From Ceratotherium simum simum (Eukaryota; Chordata; Mammalia; Perissodactyla; Rhinocerotidae), in contig NW_004454182.1 of NCBI RefSeq assembly GCF_000283155.1, forward strand, positions 4,669,752 to 4,733,751: 64,000 nt of DNA, read 5' to 3'. The notes below the pieces were generated by a model. It was not told the DNA's origin. It saw only the letters and a program-made list of their open reading frames with translations, and searched no databases. The position numbers and the translations under genes were made by a program. Below are positions 11,603 to 23,249 of the stretch, piece by piece (positions within the stretch are counted from its first letter, which is position 1; each line of letters opens with the position of its first letter).

Positions 11603-12130
11603 GTGTACCTGTCACTACAATAAGGATGGTGGAAATCTTTAGGGAATCTGGATGTTTTATTCTATCGAAGTGTGACACAGACAAAACAAAATAGTATACA
11701 TTTAAATTACTAAGAATTTTTATCATGTTAACATTAAATAATTTTGAATTAGGATATTAAAGAATGCACAGTACCTTAAGAGTTAATACAGTAGCATAAT
11801 CCACTTTTGTTTAAAAGTGTAAAATTCATGGTGATAGATTTTGGAAGAAAATGGATATTCATGGTAATCATTCTCAATTTATAATAATGGAACCACTGAA
11901 ATGGAACATCTGAGCACATTTGCATATGTTGATACAAAATTATGAAGTTTTAATAAAACATTCTAAACTAAATACAAAAAAAATTCCTCCATGTGACAAA
12001 ATTTATACAGTGAACTCTCCTGAAATATTCTAGGAAATTAAATTTATATCCATGTATCTTCCACTTAGTATACACTAGCATTTGTCTTTTTTTATTTTAA
12101 GCTTCAGAAATGTATGGCCTTTTCCATGCA
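11603..12130. other. Unique AT-rich sequence, nothing assigned
   Basis: No gene, known repeat or promoter-like signal noticed. Confidence 0.55.
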
Positions 12131-12340
12131 GAAAGGATTCTAATCGTTAACAGATAATATGTAGCAGTTATTCTAAGTGGGTTGCATATACTAATTGAAT
12201 CTTGTAAGTGAGGTGTTGTTATTCTCCCCATTTAACAGAGAAGCAAACTGAATCCCAAAAAAGTTAGGTCACTTGCTTAAGATCACACAGTTAATAGCAT
12301 CTGTGGGATGTTGCCCAAATGGTCAGTAAAGAGCATGTGA
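12131..12340 (-). mobile_element. MIR SINE
   Basis: Antisense MIR: 'gtgaggtgttgttattctccccatttaacagagaagcaaactgaat' then aagttaggtcacttgcttaa and 'gatcacacagttaatagcat'. This is the reverse of the MIR TAAAATGGGG / GACCTTGGGCAAGT text. Confidence 0.88.
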
Positions 12341-12769
12341 GCCTTTTCAGATCTGTGTATTTATAAAGCAAGATGTTACTGCTGTTCCAACAGTGGTGGG
12401 TAATGAGGAAATCAGTAAAACATTTATGTTCTGGTACTAAAGGCAGATGCTAAAGATAACCCTGTCTATTACCTTAGGTAGATTCACACATAGAATCAAC
12501 AATCAGTCTTTTAAATAAATATGAAATATACCTGCTAGATTGGAAAGGAAAGGACGGCTTGTTGTTTTCTCAAAGCATTTAAATTGACTATCCTAATTGT
12601 GAAAACCTCATGAGCAAAGCTCATATCTTACTTATCTTTTAATCCTATGAGCCTAGCAACAAGTCTAACCCATTGGGCATGATTGTTTTATGTATTCATT
12701 TATTATTTATTTATATTCTATTTATTTTTATATTTAGATATTTATTTATATTTATTATATCATTACTTA
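12341..12769. other. Unique sequence ending in an AT-rich ATTTA-type tract
   Basis: No gene seen. From about 12690 to 12790 the sequence is a degenerate (TTTA)n/(ATTT)n low-complexity tract that leads into the L2 tail. Confidence 0.6.
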
Positions 12770-12948
12770 TTCATTGATCATTCATAATAATTGCTGTGTG
12801 TATTCATTTATACATTAAATATTCATTGAGCTATTATTTCTCAAAACTGGGGATGCAACATGAATGAAACAAAAAATGTTTCTGCCCTCACAGAGCTTAA
12901 ATTTTAGTGGGAATAGACAGACAACACATGGTGAACAAATAAAAATAG
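12770..12948 (-). mobile_element. L2 LINE, 3' end portion (antisense)
   Basis: Reverse complement of the L2 3' end: 'attcattgagctattatttctcaaaactggggatgcaacatgaatgaaac', ctgccctcacagagcttaaa, 'ttttagtgggaatagacagac'. It is cut at 12948 by two DNA transposons and resumes at 13804. Confidence 0.85.
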
Positions 12949-13157
12949 AGTCATGCATCGCTTAATGACAGGGATGCGTTTTGAGAAATGCATCATTAGG
13001 TGATTTCATCGTTGTGCGATCACCATAGAGTGTACTTACACAAACCTACATGGTGTAGCCTACTACACACCTAGGCTATATGGTACTAATCTTAAGGGAC
13101 AATCATCGTATATGTGATCTGTAGTTGACTGAAAAGTCGTTATGCAGCACGTGACTG
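12949..13157. mobile_element. TA-targeting DNA transposon MITE (terminal inverted repeats)
   Basis: Left end gagtcatgcatcgcttaatg and right end cgttatgcagcacgtgactg are inverted relatives (cagtcatgc..cgcttaacgac type). Inside are 'gcgttttgagaaatgcatcattagg' and 'cctacatggtgtagcctactacacacctaggc', a pattern I remember from a common eutherian non-autonomous element. It is preceded by TA. I do not assert the family; Tc1/mariner-type is inferred from the TA flank. Confidence 0.75.
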
Positions 13158-13159
13158 GA

Positions 13160-13803
13160 CAGTTGATTCTCATTATTTGTGGTAGGTATGTTCTATAAAG
13201 TCACTGTGAACATTGAATTAGTTACTACTGAACCATTATGTCTAGGGTAAATACTGGGTTACCTTTCTTAAGAGCCTCTGGTCACACCATTTTCATCAAT
13301 CAATCAACATATAACTTTGTTTTATGTGTGTTTCTTTTTAAAGACACCTTATACATTGTTGATTCACTAACATTAAATTCATGGCCAACAGCACTTTAAC
13401 TCACTGAAGGAAGCTTATCTAACACGTGTATTTTCTCCATGAGGCACTTCACAGCTTAGGTTCTTCTGCTTAGGAACAGCAGACAGTACTTCAGCACTAT
13501 GCTTGGAGGCCATTTTAAACAGCAAAATCAACAACAAAAAGCACAAAAATGTGAAAAAAACACTGGCACTATATAGACCACGAAATGATTTCTTGTTTAC
13601 AGTACAAGAGCTGAAACAAGGTAGGCTGTCACATTGTTCAACATCGGCTGGGAATGTGCACCTCAGGTTACAAATTTTTCACCACTCTGCGCATACCTGT
13701 GAATGACTGCATAACACCACAGTATTGATTTGGGGTTACAAAGAAATTTTAGCGAGTAAGTGAACTTGCAAATATGGAATCTGTGAATAATGAGGATCAA
13801 CTG
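13160..13803. mobile_element. Tigger-type DNA transposon (MER44/Tigger7-like)
   Basis: Terminal inverted repeats: left cagttgattctcattatttg, right the complement of cagttgatcctcattattca. Interior text includes 'gaggccattttaaacagcaaaatcaacaacaaaaagcac' and 'acagtacaagagctgaaacaaggtaggctgtcacattgttc', as remembered for MER44/Tigger7 derivatives. Length about 644 bp, so non-autonomous; the 67-codon frame at 13503-13706 is not a transposase. The right end is followed by TA. Confidence 0.82.
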
Positions 13804-14590
13804 TACATTCTGTCAGAGATGTGCTAGCGCGAGAACAAAGCAGGGAAAGAAGGCCTCTCTGGAATGGTGGCATTGGAGCAAAGCCTGAAAGAGGGGAAGA
13901 GTCATGCAGATACCAAAGGGAAGCACGTTCTGAGCAGAAGGAACAATGGCCATGATGCCCTAGCGTGTTTGAAATGTTTGAAGAACTGTAGCCAGTGTGG
14001 CTGGAGTGGGGTAAGCGAGGGCAGAGCCCAGGGGAATGAGGTTGGAGAGTTAGTCAAGAATAAGACCATGGGCAAACCTGTAGGCAATGGTAAGGACTTG
14101 AACTTTACTTCTGGGTGAAATGGCAAGTTACTGGAGTTTCGGCCAGGCACATGAATGAGTCTAACTTGAGTCTTATAGTACTCTTTCTGACTACTGGGTT
14201 GAGAATAGACCGTGGAGAGCCTTTTCCTATTAAAAAAACCTGTGGGTAACAGGTTAGAGGAATCCACTGGGATGAAGGAAGCTGGAGGTGATGGTGGCTT
14301 AGCTCGTGATTGTGGTGGTGAAGCTTGCACAACATGAAGAATGTAGTTTGGTAGAATAACTAAAAAGATTCCTTGATTGACTGGTGTGGCATACGAGAGC
14401 AAGAGAGAACTTGAGTATGAGTCCAACTGTTTGACCTGAGCAACTGAAAGGATAGAATTTCTATTTATTGAGGTAGGAAAGACTGTGGGAATAGCTGGGG
14501 ATTGGGAAAGGGGAGAGCAGCAGGTGTTGAGTTTTGGTCAAAATTCAGGACTTATTAGACATCTGAGGGGAGATCTTTATTAAGCACTAA
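13804..14590 (-). mobile_element. L2 LINE, antisense continuation
   Basis: Resumes with 'gggaaagaaggcctctctggaatggtggcattggagcaaagcctgaa', then tgtagccagtgtggctggag, 'gtaaggacttgaactttacttctgggtgaaatgg', 'gatgatggtggctt'-like text and 'cctgagcaactgaaaggatagaatttc', all reverse complements of the L2 3' region. The 174-codon minus-strand frame at 13902-14426 is the longest in the window but lies in the L2 3' region and is not a gene. Confidence 0.88.
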
Positions 14591-14699
14591 GATACGTTAG
14601 TTAGGAATTCAGTAAAAAAAACTATAAATATGTATTGAATTGATAAACATGCTCATTAATGAATACACCCATTGTATAACTTTCATTTTAGCCAGCTCA

Positions 14700-14990
14700 T
14701 TGCTTAAAACATGCTGCAGAAAGATTTAGAGTGGAAAAGTCGCTGGCTTCCAATCAGACAAACTGAATTTGAATTCTGGTTCTTCCACTTAGTTATCTAA
14801 AATATTGTAGAAATTAACTAATATACCAGAACTTGTTCTCCCTTATATAAAATGGACAAAATAATACCTTCTTAATTGGATAAATGGAGGGTTAAATTAA
14901 ACATGAATTTACGTATTCTTACATATTATACATTATTACCTATTATACGTAAATAAGAATTTATATACAATAGATACTCGATAAATGTAA
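14700..14990 (+). mobile_element. MIR SINE
   Basis: Sense MIR order: 'agtggaaaagtcgctggcttccaatcagac', tgaatttgaattctggttct, 'tccacttagttatctaaaat', then 'ataaaatggacaaaataatacc' and a tail ending 'cgataaatgtaagt'. Diverged but colinear. Confidence 0.8.
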
Positions 14991-15679
14991 GTTCCCTTCC
15001 ACCATGCCCTATAATTTCAAATAAAAAGTCTGGATAGCATGATACTATTTTTCTTACTATTTCCAAAATAAATAAATGGATAAATACACTCGTGACTTGA
15101 AGATGCTAAGTTCTCGAAAAGGGCAAATTTTAATTTAAGACAATAAGATTTGGTTAATGGCCTGAAAACCATGACTATACCAACACTTTCTCTCATCCAC
15201 CGTTAAGTGATCATGATATTCTTTTACACTTAGCCTGGACTTCAGAATCTTTCTTAACATACTTTTTATAAGTCTACTACCAAGAATCAATGAGATTAAT
15301 ATGTGTGTTAAAAATCTTATAGACAATAGAGGTTACTCAACAGCACAAAGTGAAACAATTTATTATATTAATAGTTAAAAATCAAAATATATTGAAATAA
15401 ACTTTAAGAAGTTCTCAGGTAAAGTTTATTTCATTCAATGGTTAAACTCTTTTCATATAGCTATAACTTTTCACTCATTTGAATGCTTAATTCTTAGTAT
15501 CCTGAAACTATTTCAATAGGGTATATTTTATTTGTAATAACATTTAAAATTCGTAGATTTGACTGAGTATTGCAGAAAATCATATTCAGAATTTGAAACT
15601 TTAAATGTAAGAATATTCAAACAAGCAAAGGACATAGAGAAAATATTGATTGATAAGATGACAAAGTGTAATTTACTGA
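14991..15679. other. Unique AT-rich sequence, nothing assigned
   Basis: No gene seen. Minus-strand frames at 15135-15326 and 15528-15713 are short, hydrophobic by virtue of AT richness, and have no recognisable domain. Confidence 0.55.
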
Positions 15680-15890
15680 GTACAAACTTTGTATGATTTA
15701 TGATGCTAAACATTTTGCATGTAAAACCCTATTGAATCCTTATGACTAACCCATAATTATAACTATTTTACAGACAACAGGATTGAGGCTTAAAGGAAGT
15801 TGAGTTCATAAAGTTGGGAATTGGTTGATCTGGGTTCTGAAAACACCAGTGTTTTACTCCAAAGCTCTCTGTTCTGTATTATACTATTCA
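15680..15890 (-). mobile_element. MIR SINE
   Basis: Antisense MIR: 'taaaaccctattgaatccttatgactaaccc', 'attttacagacaacaggattgaggc', ggttgatctgggttctgaaa, and 'ccaaagctctctgttct' at the far end. Confidence 0.85.
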
Positions 15891-16650
15891 GGAGAATTAG
15901 GTCTGAATGAAACAATTAGCTGTTTGACCTTGATCCAGTCATTTTATTAATTAATTCCATGCCAAAATTTTCTTATCTTTAAGTGTAATGAAATGGACTG
16001 GATGTCTATAATCAAGATTAGCTATAAGTTCACAGACCTTTGTTAGAAATTTATATCTACTAGTATCGTGTGAAATTGTGTCAATTTTTAGGCATACACA
16101 AAATAATAATAACTAACACTTCTTGCTATTTTGTGAGTCAGGCACAATGTGAGTAATTCTCCTGTGGATACAAACATGGAGCAAGATGAATCGAGTAGAA
16201 AAAAGAAATAGGACGTGGAAGCACAGGATAACAGTCCAGAATTGAGACATTTCTGAAAATATTTTGAAAGTGCTACGAAAACACCATCAATTATGGAACT
16301 TAGTATGCCCACGCTTAATGATGTTTCATTTCTTTAAATGCATTTATTTTTTCACTTAAGAAGGACATTTCCTGTTATGGAAATAAATTTGCCATTTTAA
16401 AATAGATGTTGATTGCAAAATAGATTTCCTTTCACAGAACTTCACGTTACTGTCAACTTTTCTAAAGCAAATCTCTCAGGTGAAAAGAGAAATGTTTGTT
16501 TTTTCATATGATTTGTTATTTATTTAACACTGACATTTCTCTTAAAACAGTCTGCATTTCTAGTTTTTGGTCCACATCAATTGGCAGTCCTTGTTCTTCT
16601 CTGTACGCTTTTGTCTCTCAACAATAATGCTACACACATTAATATAACTG
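15891..16650. other. Unique sequence with possible MIR remnants
   Basis: Around 15900-16020 there are weak MIR-like phrases ('ttgaccttgatccagtc', 'ttcttatctttaagtgtaatgaaat') and around 16100-16180 a short 'gtgagtcaggcacaatgtgag' piece. Neither is long enough to call securely. No gene seen. Confidence 0.5.
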
Positions 16651-16654
16651 CTTA

Positions 16655-16790
16655 TTTATAGGACAGTTTCCTTTAATGGGCTTTAACTCTTAGAGGGCGG
16701 GGACTGTGTTGTATCAATTGTTGAATCCTCGATATAGAACACATTAACTGGTATAAAAATAATGACTGTTTATAGAAAGGACAAGAAAAG
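16655..16790 (+). mobile_element. L2 LINE 3' end fragment
   Basis: Contains 'aactcttagagggcggggactgtgtt', the sense L2 3' phrase (AGCTCCATGAGGGCAGGGACT...), followed by a degraded tail. Short and diverged. Confidence 0.6.
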
Positions 16791-18199
16791 GAAGGAAGTT
16801 GGTAATTGACCTCTGGATACTATAACAATTCGACTGTTGTGAATTCAAATTGCTGCACGGTCCCAGCATGTTGTTTAATTTTGATCATGGACCATATAAA
16901 CTATTTGTAATTTATTGGAAATGATCTCCATCAACAAATATTTAAGGTCAGTGAAACCAGAGTGTTTCATACAAACAAGTGGTCCTTGGCAGAGAAATGA
17001 CTTCTCCCTAAACAAGCATAAGGTTGTGTTCGTATTGAAGTGAGTAACGATGCATAACTCCCATCATAATGTTAAAATTTCACATATTCTGAGGAAATGT
17101 TTCTCCAGCAACATAATTAGGATACCTGCCTTATTTGTTCAGACTTCACGAATATTTTGGCTATGGGAATCACTAACCATTCGCTGGATGGGCAAAGTCT
17201 TTCTCTTGTTCTTGACTCTTAACAGACAGAAAACAGAAGGACCACATCTCCTAGACAGGCATTTAAATATTTAACTTGATTATTAGTTCAAATTATGAGC
17301 GATGCCTATTACCTTTATAAATAGATATAAAAAGCATATATATGTGAAAGAAGCATTGATGTGGAAAATGCTACATTAACAAATCTTATTATAAGAAGGA
17401 ATTTTGAAATAACTTGCCAAGAGGGTAATGACCTCAATTAAATTTTATGTGAAATAATAATTGGTGATTTTAATAAAGGAACTCTATCGCAAATTGCATA
17501 TTTTATAATGTAATATTTTGTTATTTCTTATTTCCCTCTGGCTTGCATTTATAGTAAGTAAAAACCTTTGAGATGATCAAGATTTATCATTTAAAGTGCT
17601 TTTTCTTTCAGTGTACTCAAATAGATTTTAAATAGTTTTAAATTCAAAAGGAGGGAAAGAAGAAAAATATTGAAAATCTTTTTGGAGATATTTATTCCAA
17701 CAGTAAAGGAGAATATTGGACTATAAAAATTTACAGTGATTATCAAAGTGACACAAGTATAAGAGGGAAGAAATTAAAAGCCACAGCACTTAGAGATATT
17801 TCAGTGAGATAAACATGATTGATGTGAATCATCGAGAAAATGCCAAACTGAAGTAACACTTTCTGTATGAACGTAATCTATTTCCATGTTTATATGTCAT
17901 TGTGTATATAGATTTTTTGAATAAAACTATTATTTTATAGTAGTTACATATTTTTTAGTGACTTCACATAAAGTACTCAATTTACATGTAGTTTTGAGTT
18001 TAGATAACTTCACAATTCAACTAGGAAAGGCTTTTGTTTCTATCCCTACAAACAAAAAATTTCCGTATACAACACTGCTGAAATGCATAAAACTGGAGGT
18101 CTGCTGTGAACACTTAAATGTTAAATTTAAATTAAGTTTAGAACCAGCAAAACCTGCATTATGATGTCCATTTTCTTTAGCCTTTAAAAATCCCTTGTA
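16791..18199. other. Unique AT-rich sequence, nothing assigned
   Basis: No gene, clear repeat or promoter noticed. A 74-codon frame at 17050-17274 and a 68-codon frame at 17958-18164 lack recognisable features. Confidence 0.55.
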
Positions 18200-18465
18200 C
18201 TGATTATTCTATTGCATAATGTGAATTTTATCCCGGCTCAGGATGAAGCCTTAAGCCCACAGGGCAGGGCTTGCATCGGCTTCTCTGATATTTACGTGGC
18301 ATAGTTGTTCTCACTTGGTGTTCAGTATTGTTAGCAACAATAATGATGAGGCGAGCTTGGAGTGAAGTGAGCAACAATCAATAGCGAGCATGTTTGAGGG
18401 GAGGCAAGAGACATGTTAATAACCTGGTTTAAAAACACCGAACATGCTCACACCGCCCACATATA
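18200..18465. other. Unique block, candidate conserved non-coding element
   Basis: Less AT-rich, complex sequence between AT-rich flanks, with clustered HMG/SOX-like words (gttagcaacaataatg near 18330 and gagcaacaatcaatag near 18370) and no repeat signature. Calling it conserved is inference; only an alignment can show it. Confidence 0.3.
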
Positions 18466-19510
18466 AAATGTTTTCCGAGTTACTGACTTTTCACCAAAGA
18501 ATGTATTTCCATTGTGTGCAATCCAGCCACATTTTGCCTCAAATTATACCTTCTTTGTATGGTTGGGATTTTACCAACTATATTTTGAGGAACCATATGG
18601 CACTATTCCTAGCCATAATAAGTTCTCTATGTTGCTGAACAGGGTTTCCAAGTGTTTTGTATGTCAATATTAACATACTTTCTAGGACACTTACCATTCT
18701 GGTGGTTCACCTCTGGAGACGCTCCAATTTGTCAATTTCCTTCTTAAAACATATCATCAGAAGCGACCATAATATTCTAGCTATGCACTGACAAATGCAA
18801 AGATTGGTGAAAAATCTTTCTTTCCTTTTTTGTATTCTGGATGTGATAAAGCTATTAAGGCTGCTTAAGGCACTGTTAACTTATTTAGTAACCATATCTT
18901 GCTATTGGTATAGAGAATTTGTGGTCATTTTCTAGGAGTTTAGTACCATCTCCAGGGAATTTAATAATCAACCTCACTGCTGAATGCATCTATCAGAGTT
19001 ACCATGGCTGTGACCACGGGAACCGCCAGTGGAGCTGGAAGTGTCAGAAGGTCAGTTAAGGGCAAGTCACATTTCTCTCCTGGGAATTTTCTAGAACATG
19101 CACTGCTTAGTTGTAGTAACATTAATAGAAATATCAGAAAACCACACCACTATATACCATTCTGATAAAAAAAGCTCTGGGCTTAGAGATTCTGCTTTCA
19201 TAAGTTAGGCAGTGAATAGGTAATCTAGTAATTTGTCCTCATGTGGAAATTTAAAAAACAATTTCTAAATGTATTGATATGAACAAGTCATACATTGTTT
19301 TATTTACAGAAAATAATACCTCTGATTGTTTAAAAAGACGCCTCGAAGATTTTTACTGTGATTTTTTTAATGTGATCAGTTATAAGTAAGCTTATCTGAG
19401 GGAGAGGAGCTAAACTAAGAGCAGACATTTATAGTATTGGAATGGGTTCTTTGTGACAGCCAGTGGTGATCCGCAGCTCCCTAATGCCCCCCAATCCCTA
19501 GTGTGGCATC
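18466..19510. other. Unique sequence, nothing assigned
   Basis: No gene or clear repeat seen. Around 18990-19080 the sequence is more GC-rich but has no open frame of note. Confidence 0.55.
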
Positions 19511-19516
19511 CTTAAC

Positions 19517-19556
19517 GCCACACACACACAAGTACACACACACACACACACACACA
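19517..19556. repeat. (CA)n microsatellite
   Basis: Cacacacacaca interrupted once by agta, then about 12 more CA units. Likely polymorphic. Confidence 0.95.
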
Positions 19557-19649
19557 TTACTACATCTCATGGAATTTTTAGGGTAAGCCGGGTCCAGTGT
19601 GTCCTGGGGTGAGCTAGACTATTCTAGCACTTTTCAAGATGCATTAAAC

Positions 19650-19863
19650 CAAGAATTCTCAACTTAGGGCTATTTTGTCCCCTAGGGAACATTTGGCAAT
19701 GTATGAAGACATTTTTGGGTGTGACAACTGGGGGAACGCTACTGGCCTCGAGTGGGTAGAGACCTGAGTTGCTGCTAAACATCCTACAATACACAGGAAA
19801 AGTTCCCCCCAACAAAGAATTATCTGGCCCGAAATGTCAATAGCGCTGAGTTTGAAAAACTCT
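19650..19863 (+). mobile_element. MER20 (hAT-Charlie DNA transposon)
   Basis: Full-length match to the MER20 pattern: agaattctcaacttagggct, gggaacatttggcaatgtat, 'gaagacatttttgggtgtgacaactggggg', 'gctactggcctcgagtgggtagagacc', 'ctgctaaacatcctacaatacacagg', 'aacaaagaattatctggcccgaaatgtcaatag', and a right end gtttgaaaaactctga mirroring the left. MER20 copies have been reported as progesterone/cAMP-responsive regulatory elements in endometrial stroma; whether this copy acts so is unknown. Confidence 0.95.
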
Positions 19864-20129
19864 GAATGAGACACTTAAGTCCTCAGCTGAGCATATTGAG
19901 TTGGCTCACACTTGAGTCGATTCAAAGGGCACCAGCTGACGATGGTGCTCTTAGAACAGATCCCGTTGTGAGCCAGACTGTGTTCTCTCAGTAGCTGTAG
20001 CATCCCTGAATGAAGCCTTCATTAACAAGCCATATTTTTGTCTGAATTACTCTCGTATTTGGGTGGTTTACTGTTATTTAATTGATAGTCACAGTTTTGT
20101 TTTTCCCCTAGATTGTTATAATGAGTTAT

Positions 20130-20860
20130 GTTATTTCTGCCTCATAAATCCTGCCAAGATTCCCCGAGTTTAGCTGAAAAACTTTCATCTAACTAGTGCA
20201 GTAATTCCTAACTCTTCCCTCTGCCTCCTGTACCCCTCTCACATACCACCACCGGAGTAGTTCACCTTTTTACAGCAGTCGAAATAAGCTGTCCAAAAAC
20301 CAGGTCTTAGCTTGTCACTCACCTGCTAGCAAGCCTTGAATGGCTGCCCATTGCCAATCTGATAAAAACGAGCCATTCCCTTTAGCATAACATAGCAAAC
20401 CCTGTGTTACCCGACCCCCGCATACTCCCCTAGACTAATCTCTTGTTCCTTTAGTCAGGTATTTCCACTCTATCAACACTGAATTTCTTGAGTTCTCTGC
20501 ACAGGCCACGCTGCCTCTCACCTGGGTAACTTTTACTTCAACCTGCGTCCGTGTTTACAGGTTTACTCTTCACCTTGTCAACTCTCTAATTCCCACCTGG
20601 CTCATTTACCACTTCTTGTAGGAAACTTCTGTAATCTTCTTGGGTAGGGTTACTCCTGTAATAGCCTGTGTGTTTGTCTATCACTGCACTTCCTAGGCTG
20701 TTTTAAAGCAGCCTTTTGTGTTTGCCTCTGGATTCCATGAAGTTGTGGCCTCAGTCCTTCTCATTTTTGTGCTCCTTGACTTCCTAGCCAAGGGCACAGA
20801 AGATATTTGTCTCTTCATCAATGGAAAGTGATTGAGCGAATGAATGAGTGTCTGTATTTG
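20130..20860 (+). mobile_element. L2 LINE, 3' portion (sense)
   Basis: Sense L2 3' text in order: 'tcactcacctgctagcaagccttgaatggctgcccattgcc', 'taaaaacgagccattccctttagcataac', 'gtgttacccgacccccgcatactcccctagactaatctcttg', 'cacaggccacgctgcctctcacctgggtaac', 'ccatgaagttgtggcc', ending with gagcgaatgaatgagtg, the L2 tail-like GAATGAATGA. No intact frame. Confidence 0.87.
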
Positions 20861-21149
20861 TCATTTCACTGTTGCAAGTGAATTAAATTGACTTAAATCG
20901 AGTAATGTTTCCTAATTTAGTTGCAGAGTAATTTTAGAATAATTTTATCTTCAACTTCTGTATGATAATCATTAAAAGATTAGTTTATCGTTTGTTTCTC
21001 TTTACCAACCGATTTGTTTAGATGGGTTCAGATTACTAAAGATTCAAAGAAGTGTAGGTGTTGAAAGATACAATCTATTTCTAAATACTGGTATTCTGTG
21101 AATTTCCGATTTGCCTCTGGTCCAAGACACAGCTGAGTATAGAGGAATC

Positions 21150-21400
21150 AAGTAATAATATTGGTAATAGCAGCATTATTGAACAACTACCATAAGTCAG
21201 ATGTTATGCTAAGAAATAGACATCATTTTCTCATCTAACCTATGAGGTAGAACTATTATTTCCAGTTTAAACATTTACACATATTCAGGAGAAACTGAGG
21301 CACAGAGAAGTTGGATAATATTTCCCAGAGTTGCCCAGGTAGTATATGAAGGAGCAGGCATTCAATCAGCCCAAGAGCTTCAACTTTTGACCAATATCTT
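21150..21400 (-). mobile_element. MIR SINE
   Basis: Antisense MIR: 'ttgaacaactaccataagtcagatgttatgc', 'ctcatctaacctatgaggtagaactattatttcc', aggagaaactgaggcacaga, 'gaagttggataat', 'gttgcccaggtagtatatgaagg'. Nearly full length. Confidence 0.9.
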
Positions 21401-22299
21401 ATGGTGCACCTACATACTGGCAAATTAAAACCTAAACCTCTAATTTTAAACTCAAAAGATTATTTCTAGCTAATTACTCCTTAGTGATGATTCAATGAGT
21501 TAATGTGCATAAAGGCATAGTAAGTGCACAGTAAAGGTTAGCTACTAGAATTATTATTAAGTTTTGAGATAAAAATAAGTATTCTAGATTAGTTTTCCAC
21601 CATAAATTTAGGAAGGTAAACTTTTCCTCTCTAACTTAGAGGATTTTAATAAGGACGAAATCTGTATGAGCATTTTGAAAAGTATTGTGCAATCAGTAAA
21701 TATAAGCTATCATCTTTGGGCAATGGTGTTATCACAGTGCATGAACTTATCTAAAATGTAAACTATCGTATTTATCATTTGTCTAAATTAAGGGAAGAAT
21801 AACAGTGAGAACCAGATACTGATTATTTTAAGGCTTGAGAAAGTTGATGTACATAGGACGAGGAAAGTGCTTGAATATGGTGCTCAATTATTTCTAGAGA
21901 AGACGTGGGGGTAGGATGAGGCTGTTTTAAAGGGCAGACCCATTAGACAGCTCCAGTTCCCAGGATTGTGACCCATAAATGGATTCCAAGAGTAGGAGAT
22001 GACTGAGGGTCCGTTTTGAAAGATGAAAATTCAAAAGTTTCCATTTTTCCCATTGGCACCTAGACAGGCATTTTATTACCTTATGGAGAAAATCATTTCT
22101 GGTTTTAGACCATCACTACCTTTGTTTTCCTAAGTCAACCTTCTTTTAAACACTTCAGACACCTTTCCTAAATTGATGAGCCAGAAAAAATTGTTACCTA
22201 AATCTTATGGGCTGCCCTAGCACATTATAAAAACCATCCTTAAGAACGCAACATTTATTTCAAGGAATACTCTGCCGCAGTCACTATAGAAGGAAGTGA
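21401..22299. other. Unique sequence, nothing assigned
   Basis: No gene seen. Around 21480-21560 a phrase 'gattcaatgagttaatgtgcataaaggcatagtaagtgcacagtaaa' resembles a MIR tail in sense orientation, too short to call as its own copy. Confidence 0.5.
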
Positions 22300-22800
22300 G
22301 AAAATGGTGGTCAGTCTATTTCAAGGCAGGATTTTGCATGTTGACTTAAGAAGATGTGTAAATTAAAGAGCCCCGGCAGTTAACTATGCATCCATCAGGA
22401 CTCATGGACTGTCTCTGTAAATGCATAAGCAGTCACGCTCTGAGGGGCCTGCACCCCAGACTCTTAGCAGAACTCGCCTGGAGATGTCCTCCGGAAGTGT
22501 TTCTGTCAGAGGGCTCACCTGGGAAAGCAGTTCCTAATCTGCACTTAGCAGTAAAGCTATTACTCTCCCTTTAAGTGCAATTGTTGTTGACCCTAATGAC
22601 TGTCTAATTGACAGCGAAGTGATTCAGTAAAGCTGACTTCTTACCTGCAAAGAGAGCCTTGGGTAGAATCGATTGAGTAGAACCTTTCACAGCTGTGTTA
22701 GGCGGTGGCTTCCTTAACTGCTGCAGCCTTCACTTGCCAGGGTGGGCACCAGGCTCCGAGTCAGACATCCCATCATGAAATCAGATCCCTCCTGCAGGAG
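22300..22800. other. Unique block, candidate conserved non-coding element
   Basis: A repeat-free block of higher complexity. It carries an inverted motif CTGTC-taatt-GACAG at 22600-22614, a gttaactatgcat word near 22379, aatcgattgag near 22667 and cagctgtg near 22690. These resemble MEIS/TGIF-homeodomain, HNF1-like, CUT-type and E-box sites. A 62-codon frame at 22386-22574 has no recognisable domain. Enhancer function is inference. Confidence 0.35.
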
Positions 22801-23249
22801 GTCAGTAGCACATTTGCTATTTTCTCCCTTTTTAGCTTTCGATTTTCAGTTTGACTTTTAAGATTCTTAGGCATTTTTCAAATAATTGAATCTAAACTTA
22901 ACATACACTGCTTCAGTTGAAATAAGACTACTTGGTTCCTGGTTTGGACTTTTTGGATTAAAACATTATTGTGTTTAACTAAGAGAGAAAAGAAAGTTTC
23001 CTAATCATTGTCTTGTTTAAAAGAATAAAATTATATTGAAATACCTGTGTAACAACAGCTGAACTGAATTCTACTCAGCCTGGTCTTAAAAACAACTCAT
23101 ATTGTGCCGCATCTTAGAAATGTATGTTTGATAGATGTGTACTTGATATATTTTTTAAAAATCGTGAATGCATGTTAAACACAGATTAACATAACATTAA
23201 TTTTAATTTTAAGCTAAATTATTATATTTAAGAGGTCAATTGCAAAAGG
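22801..23249. other. Unique AT-rich sequence, nothing assigned
   Basis: No gene or repeat signature noticed. Confidence 0.5.

Noticed and set aside
13902..14426. 174-codon minus-strand open frame, the longest in the window
   Set aside because: It lies in the 3' region of an antisense L2 in the L2 sense direction. No known domain, proline/serine-rich composition consistent with the repeat, no splice or promoter support.
18460..18650. Possible exon beginning with ATG at 18444
   Set aside because: 64 codons, no donor site at a sensible position and no recognised family.
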